From assembly GCA_025934475.1 (NCBI GenBank), contig JAICXZ010000068.1:1-9415 (forward strand): a stretch of 9,415 nt of DNA, read 5' to 3'. The notes under the pieces are model-generated. The model was given only the letters and a program-made list of their open reading frames with translations, was not told where the DNA came from and did not search any database. Shown here piece by piece: positions 6,751-9,415 of this stretch. The stretch's first letter is position 1. Every line of letters starts with the position of its first letter. The stretch comes from Mucilaginibacter sp. (GTDB lineage Bacteria; Bacteroidota; Bacteroidia; Sphingobacteriales; Sphingobacteriaceae). The translations under genes were made by a program, and so were the position numbers.

Positions 6751-7171
6751 ACTCCTTTACCATCTTATAGTGCCATATCCCAGCTTCTTCAAACTGAGGA
6801 CCAGTTTTAGCAAAGCCAAAGCGCTCATATAAGGTTACAGCCGCTACCTGGGCATGAAGGTAGATGTAATCGGTATCTGGCGGCAGATCGGCTAAGACAG
6901 CTTTTACGAGGGCCTGCCCTATTCCATCTCCGCGAAATTTGCTCAACACAGCAAAACGTTCCAGCTTGTAACCATTTTCAGTTTTGCGCCAGCGGGCAGC
7001 TCCTGCAGGTTCATTGTCTACGGTGACTAGAAAATGATGAGATACGTCCTCATTTTCCCATTCCAGCTCAGGTGGGCAGTTTTGCTCATCAACAAATACT
7101 TCACGCCTGATCGCGAACACTTTTTCAAGGTCGACGGGATCAGTTACGTTTCGTACTTGTATAATTTTCAT
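6749..7171 (-). CDS. GNAT family N-acetyltransferase
   Basis: Small cytoplasmic acetyltransferase predicted to move the acetyl group of acetyl-CoA to an amine; the acceptor is unknown. The 140 residues cover one GNAT fold. The N-terminal helix IRREVFVDEQNCPPELEWE (21-39) and HHFLVTVDNEPAGAARWR (45-62) fit the YjcF/ElaA-like subgroup. Motif A, LERFAVLSKFRGDGIGQALV (70-89), carries the pyrophosphate-binding R80-G-D-G-I-G85. Residues 104-120 (YLHAQVAAVTLYERFGF) form the late strand and the Tyr-containing helix (Y115), and GIWHYKM (131-137) ends the domain. It lies about 98 bp downstream of fba on the same strand and may be read from the fba transcript if the intergenic hairpin does not stop it. 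Heptanucleotide arrays flank it on both sides. No Shine-Dalgarno is visible. Confidence 0.9.
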   Translation of the reverse strand: MKIIQVRNVTDPVDLEKVFAIRREVFVDEQNCPPELEWENEDVSHHFLVTVDNEPAGAARWRKTENGYKLERFAVLSKFRGDGIGQALVKAVLADLPPDTDYIYLHAQVAAVTLYERFGFAKTGPQFEEAGIWHYKMVKE

Positions 7172-7182
7172 TTCTTGAGGTA

Positions 7183-7224
7183 AAAGGTTAAAGGCGAAGG
7201 GATAAAGGTAAAGGGCAAAGATGA
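7183..7224. repeat. Degenerate heptad array, AARGGNN units
   Basis: Six consecutive 7-bp units in one register: AAAGGTT, AAAGGCG, AAGGGAT, AAAGGTA, AAGGGCA, and a decayed AAGATGA. GG keeps the same position in the first five. The array starts 12 bp upstream of the GNAT start codon and forms the left arm of the hairpin with the CCTTTNN array. Confidence 0.8.
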
Positions 7225-7270
7225 TTAAAGGATATAAAAACCTTTCACCTTTGCCCTTTCGCCTTTAACC
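7186..7270 (-). terminator. Large purine/pyrimidine hairpin between fba and the GNAT gene
   Basis: GGTTAAAGGCGAA (7186-7198) pairs perfectly with TTCGCCTTTAACC (7258-7270), and AAAGGGCAAAG (7210-7220) pairs with CTTTGCCCTTT (7249-7259), leaving an asymmetric left-side bulge and a loop of about 28 nt. The stem begins at the fba stop codon on the - strand. It could slow or end transcription or protect the fba mRNA 3' end, but the stem is followed only by TTTT, so classic intrinsic termination is uncertain. Confidence 0.45.
7241..7270. repeat. Heptad array, CCTTTNN units
   Basis: Four units in perfect 7-bp register, CCTTTCA, CCTTTGC, CCTTTCG and CCTTTAA, followed by a final CC. This is the reverse-complement type of the AARGGNN array 17 bp to its left. 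It touches the stop codon of fba (TAG read on the - strand, 7272-7270). Confidence 0.85.
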
Positions 7271-8349
7271 TACAGTTTGCTGTTAACGTCGATACAGTTA
7301 AGGTCTTCGAATGCACCTTTGAGGCGTTTTACGAAGTTCTCTTCTGCTTTACGCAACCAAACACGTGGGTCGTAGTATTTTTTGTTCGGCGAGTCTTCAC
7401 CTTCAGGGTTGCCGATCTGGCTTTGCAGGTAGCCTTCTTTCGATTTGTAATAATCTTTGATGCCCTCCCAGAATGCCCATTGCATATCCGTATCGATATT
7501 CATCTTGATGGCGCCGTAAGAAATAGCTTCGCGGATCTCTTCCTGTGATGAACCAGAGCCACCGTGGAATACGAAGTTGATTGGTTTTTCTTCCGAAAGA
7601 TTGTATTTCTTCTTTATATACTCTTGTGAGTTATGCAGGATAATCGGCTGTAACTTTACATTACCCGGCTTATAAACACCGTGTACGTTACCAAAAGCAG
7701 CCGCAACAGTAAAGCGTGGGCTTACTTTAGATAATTCTTCGTAAGAATAAGCAACCTCTTCAGGCTGGCTATATAAGTGATGGCTCTCAATACCAGTATT
7801 ATCCACACCATCTTCCTCTCCGCCTGTTACACCAAGTTCAATCTCTAGTGTCATTCCCATCTTGGCCATACGGGCCAGGTATTTAGCCGAGATTTCAATA
7901 TTCTCCTCAATCGGTTCTTCAGAAAGATCGAGCATATGAGATGAGAACAAAGGCTTACCGGTTTCTGCATAGAATTTTTCGCCGTAATCCAACAAACCGT
8001 CTACCCACGGTAATAATTTTTTTGCGCAGTGATCGGTATGTACAATAACTGCAACACCATAGTGCTCAGCCAGCAAATGGATGTGCCTGGCTGCGGAAAC
8101 GCCGCCCAGGATGCAAGCCTGAAGGCCAGTATTATCAAGCGATTTACCCGCGTAAAACTGCGCGCCGCCATTTGATAATTGGATAATAACAGGCGAATTA
8201 ACAGCTTTTGCTGTTTCCATTACGCCATTAAGCGTATTTGTGCCTGTAACATTTACTGCAGGTAGTGCAAACTGGTGCTTCTTGGCTATCTCGAACAGCT
8301 CCTGCACCTGATCGCCGTGCAGAACACCTTTGTAATTTTTTAAGCTCAT
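7270..8349 (-). CDS. fba: Class II fructose-bisphosphate aldolase
   Basis: Zinc-dependent enzyme that reversibly splits fructose 1,6-bisphosphate into dihydroxyacetone phosphate and glyceraldehyde 3-phosphate in glycolysis and gluconeogenesis. It resembles E. coli FbaA along its whole length. With the start used here the protein has 359 residues, the length of E. coli FbaA, and begins MSLKNYKGVLHGDQV, which aligns with the family start. The frame opens 54 bp earlier, at 8403, but the extra 18 residues read an AT-rich leader and have no family counterpart. Active-site features: VHTDHCAKKLLPW (103-115) with D106 and zinc ligand H107, GMTLEIELGVTGGEEDGVDN (165-184), H223 in FGNVHGVYKPGN (219-230), zinc ligand H262 in FHGGSGS (261-267), and KMNIDTD (282-288) with N284. 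It is transcribed divergently from accD. Confidence 0.97.
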   Translation of the reverse strand: MSLKNYKGVLHGDQVQELFEIAKKHQFALPAVNVTGTNTLNGVMETAKAVNSPVIIQLSNGGAQFYAGKSLDNTGLQACILGGVSAARHIHLLAEHYGVAVIVHTDHCAKKLLPWVDGLLDYGEKFYAETGKPLFSSHMLDLSEEPIEENIEISAKYLARMAKMGMTLEIELGVTGGEEDGVDNTGIESHHLYSQPEEVAYSYEELSKVSPRFTVAAAFGNVHGVYKPGNVKLQPIILHNSQEYIKKKYNLSEEKPINFVFHGGSGSSQEEIREAISYGAIKMNIDTDMQWAFWEGIKDYYKSKEGYLQSQIGNPEGEDSPNKKYYDPRVWLRKAEENFVKRLKGAFEDLNCIDVNSKL

Positions 8350-8486
8350 GAATTGATTGTTTCGGGGCTCGAATTTATAAAATTTATTAGTACATGGCAT
8401 CATTTATTTAATTATTATTAAGTAAGTCTATAAATTATATCAACATTTGTAAACAATACACCTTCCCGAACCTTTTTATAATTCTA

Positions 8487-8515
8487 TTGCATCAATAATA
8501 TTTTTCGTTTCTTTG
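8487..8515 (+). promoter_or_regulatory. Candidate Bacteroidota-type promoter of accD
   Basis: TTTCTTTG at 8508-8515 followed by C fits the -7 consensus TAnnTTTG with one mismatch. TTG at 8487-8489 lies 18 nt upstream as the -33 element. The transcript would start near 8520-8523, giving a leader of about 20 nt. Confidence 0.5.
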
Positions 8516-8524
8516 CACATGATT

Positions 8525-8529
8525 GGAGG
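8525..8529 (+). promoter_or_regulatory. Shine-Dalgarno GGAGG upstream of accD
   Basis: GGAGG lies 12 nt before the accD ATG. It is the only good Shine-Dalgarno among the genes in this window, but the spacing is longer than the usual 5-9 nt. If the proposed promoter is right, it sits almost at the 5' end of the transcript. Confidence 0.5.
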
Positions 8530-8541
8530 ATCAGTTAACGA

Positions 8542-9387
8542 ATGACCTGGTTTAAAAGAGAATCAAAAGGCATTATTACCACAACCGAGGAGAAAAAGGA
8601 AGCTCCCGATGGCATATGGAACAAATGCCCGAACTGCAAAAAGCCGCTTCACTATACCGAACAGGTAGAAAATCAATACGTTTGTCACTACTGTGGTTAT
8701 CATCTCAGGATAGGATCGAAAGAATATTTTTCCATTCTTTTTGACGACAACCAGTTTACCGAACTGGATGCTAACCTGCGTTCGGGCGATCCATTGAGTT
8801 TCGTAGATACCAAGAAGTATACCGACCGAATTACAGAAACCACCAGCAAGACAGGTCTGAAGGATGCATTACGTGCCGCATATGGCAAAATTGATGGGCT
8901 GGATATTGTGATTGCCTGTATGGATTTCAATTTTATCGGCGGATCGATGGGCTCGGTAGTTGGCGAAAAGATATCACGTGCTATTGATCATGCTATTGAA
9001 AATAAAGTGCCCCTGCTGGTTATATCCAAGTCGGGTGGTGCGCGCATGATGGAAGCCGCCTTCTCGTTGATGCAGATGGCCAAAACTTCAGCCAAACTGG
9101 CTTTGCTAGCCAAGGCTAAGGTACCTTATATATCCTTACTTACCGACCCGACAACAGGTGGTGTAACCGCATCCTACGCGATGCTCGGCGACATCAATAT
9201 TGCGGAACCCGGCTCGTTGATCGGTTTTGCCGGACCGAGGGTAATAAAAGAAACTATCAAGAAAGATCTCCCAAAAGGTTTTCAAACTGCTGAGTTTGTT
9301 CAAGAACACGGTTTTCTCGACTTTATAGTCGATCGCAGGGAGATGAAAGAAAAACTTGCAACTTTCCTCAAATTAATGGCGAACTAG
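8542..9387 (+). CDS. accD: Acetyl-CoA carboxylase carboxyltransferase subunit beta
   Basis: With AccA it transfers the carboxyl group from biotin to acetyl-CoA, forming malonyl-CoA for fatty-acid synthesis in the cytoplasm. The 281 residues match the usual AccD length. An N-terminal zinc ribbon has four cysteines: C29 and C32 (KCPNC) and C48 and C51 (VCHYC). The crotonase-like carboxyltransferase domain follows: [14 protein letters not shown] (131-144), [11 protein letters not shown] (162-172), which includes the oxyanion-hole glycines, [16 protein letters not shown] (202-217), [15 protein letters not shown] (221-235) and a terminal helical [10 protein letters not shown] (256-265). It is read away from fba out of a shared control region and ends 28 bp before the window edge, where no terminator or further start can be seen. 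Confidence 0.98.
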   Translation: MTWFKRESKGIITTTEEKKEAPDGIWNKCPNCKKPLHYTEQVENQYVCHYCGYHLRIGSKEYFSILFDDNQFTELDANLRSGDPLSFVDTKKYTDRITETTSKTGLKDALRAAYGKIDGLDIVIACMDFNFIGGSMGSVVGEKISRAIDHAIENKVPLLVISKSGGARMMEAAFSLMQMAKTSAKLALLAKAKVPYISLLTDPTTGGVTASYAMLGDINIAEPGSLIGFAGPRVIKETIKKDLPKGFQTAEFVQEHGFLDFIVDRREMKEKLATFLKLMAN

Positions 9388-9415
9388 TTCTAACACAGTA
9401 TAAAAGAAAAGGTCC

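Larger units (their letters stand above)
8350..8541. promoter_or_regulatory. Divergent control region between fba and accD
   Basis: About 190 bp of AT-rich DNA separate the two start codons. The accD side has a fair promoter candidate (listed separately). On the fba side I find only partial matches on the - strand, such as TAATTTAT (8437-8430) and TAAATTCG (8377-8370), neither with a convincing -33 element at the right distance. A 9-bp-period direct repeat of AATTTAT (8372-8378 and 8381-8387) lies in the fba leader. No riboswitch or small ORF is apparent. Confidence 0.5.

Noticed and set aside
7183..7270. CRISPR array
   Set aside because: The repeats are 7 bp and contiguous without spacers, and no cas genes are nearby.
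8350..8403. N-terminal extension of the aldolase by 18 residues
   Set aside because: The extra residues come from an AT-rich leader and have no counterpart in class II aldolases; the internal ATG gives the exact family length and N-terminus.
9381..9390. Palindrome GAACTAGTTC at the accD stop codon
   Set aside because: A single 10-bp palindrome without loop or T-tract; chance is sufficient, and the window ends before any context can be judged.
1..9415. A new defence, mobile or biosynthetic system
   Set aside because: All eight genes can be placed in known families, mostly housekeeping. There are no transposase, integrase, nuclease, toxin-antitoxin or reverse-transcriptase signatures, and no tRNA or rRNA was recognised.

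Overview
The window looks like chromosomal housekeeping DNA from a Bacteroidota, most probably a Sphingobacteriaceae such as a Mucilaginibacter or Pedobacter relative. This is inferred from gene content and signals, not from a database match. The pointers are a single-chain SecD-SecF fusion, an exported DUF4468-like protein with an '...RAQ' signal-peptide end, near absence of Shine-Dalgarno sequences, and two promoter-like sites of the Bacteroidota type (-7 box TAnnTTTG).

Layout, left to right. (1) folA (dihydrofolate reductase), complete, at the very left edge. (2) A 220-bp AT-rich spacer with a tandem palindrome and a perfect -7 box, then secDF, closed by a strong intrinsic terminator. (3) A type II NADH:quinone dehydrogenase starting directly after that terminator. 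(4) A two-gene + strand pair: an exported DUF4468-like protein and an HMG-CoA-lyase-family enzyme, 8 bp apart. (5) A convergent junction at about 6700-6750, followed by two - strand genes: a GNAT acetyltransferase and, upstream of it, class II fructose-bisphosphate aldolase (fba). (6) A roughly 190-bp divergent control region and accD (acetyl-CoA carboxylase beta subunit) on the + strand, ending 28 bp before the window edge.

The genes serve core metabolism and export: folate reduction, Sec-driven secretion, respiratory NADH oxidation, glycolysis/gluconeogenesis, fatty-acid synthesis and probably HMG-CoA/leucine catabolism. Apart from the two + strand pairs (folA-secDF and DUF4468-HMGL) and fba-GNAT, I see no evidence that they form one functional unit.

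I do not see a new defence, mobile or biosynthetic system here. The most unusual feature is non-coding: degenerate heptanucleotide (7-bp period) arrays lie on both sides of the GNAT gene. The upstream set runs first as AARGGNN units and then as CCTTTNN units, so it can fold into a large hairpin with several pairing registers. The downstream set is three exact CGAAATC copies that overlap the GNAT stop codon. Lesser points are a divergent HMG-CoA-lyase active-site signature, a Lys/Ala-rich insertion in SecDF, a tandem palindrome in the secDF promoter, and an unusually good Shine-Dalgarno upstream of accD.
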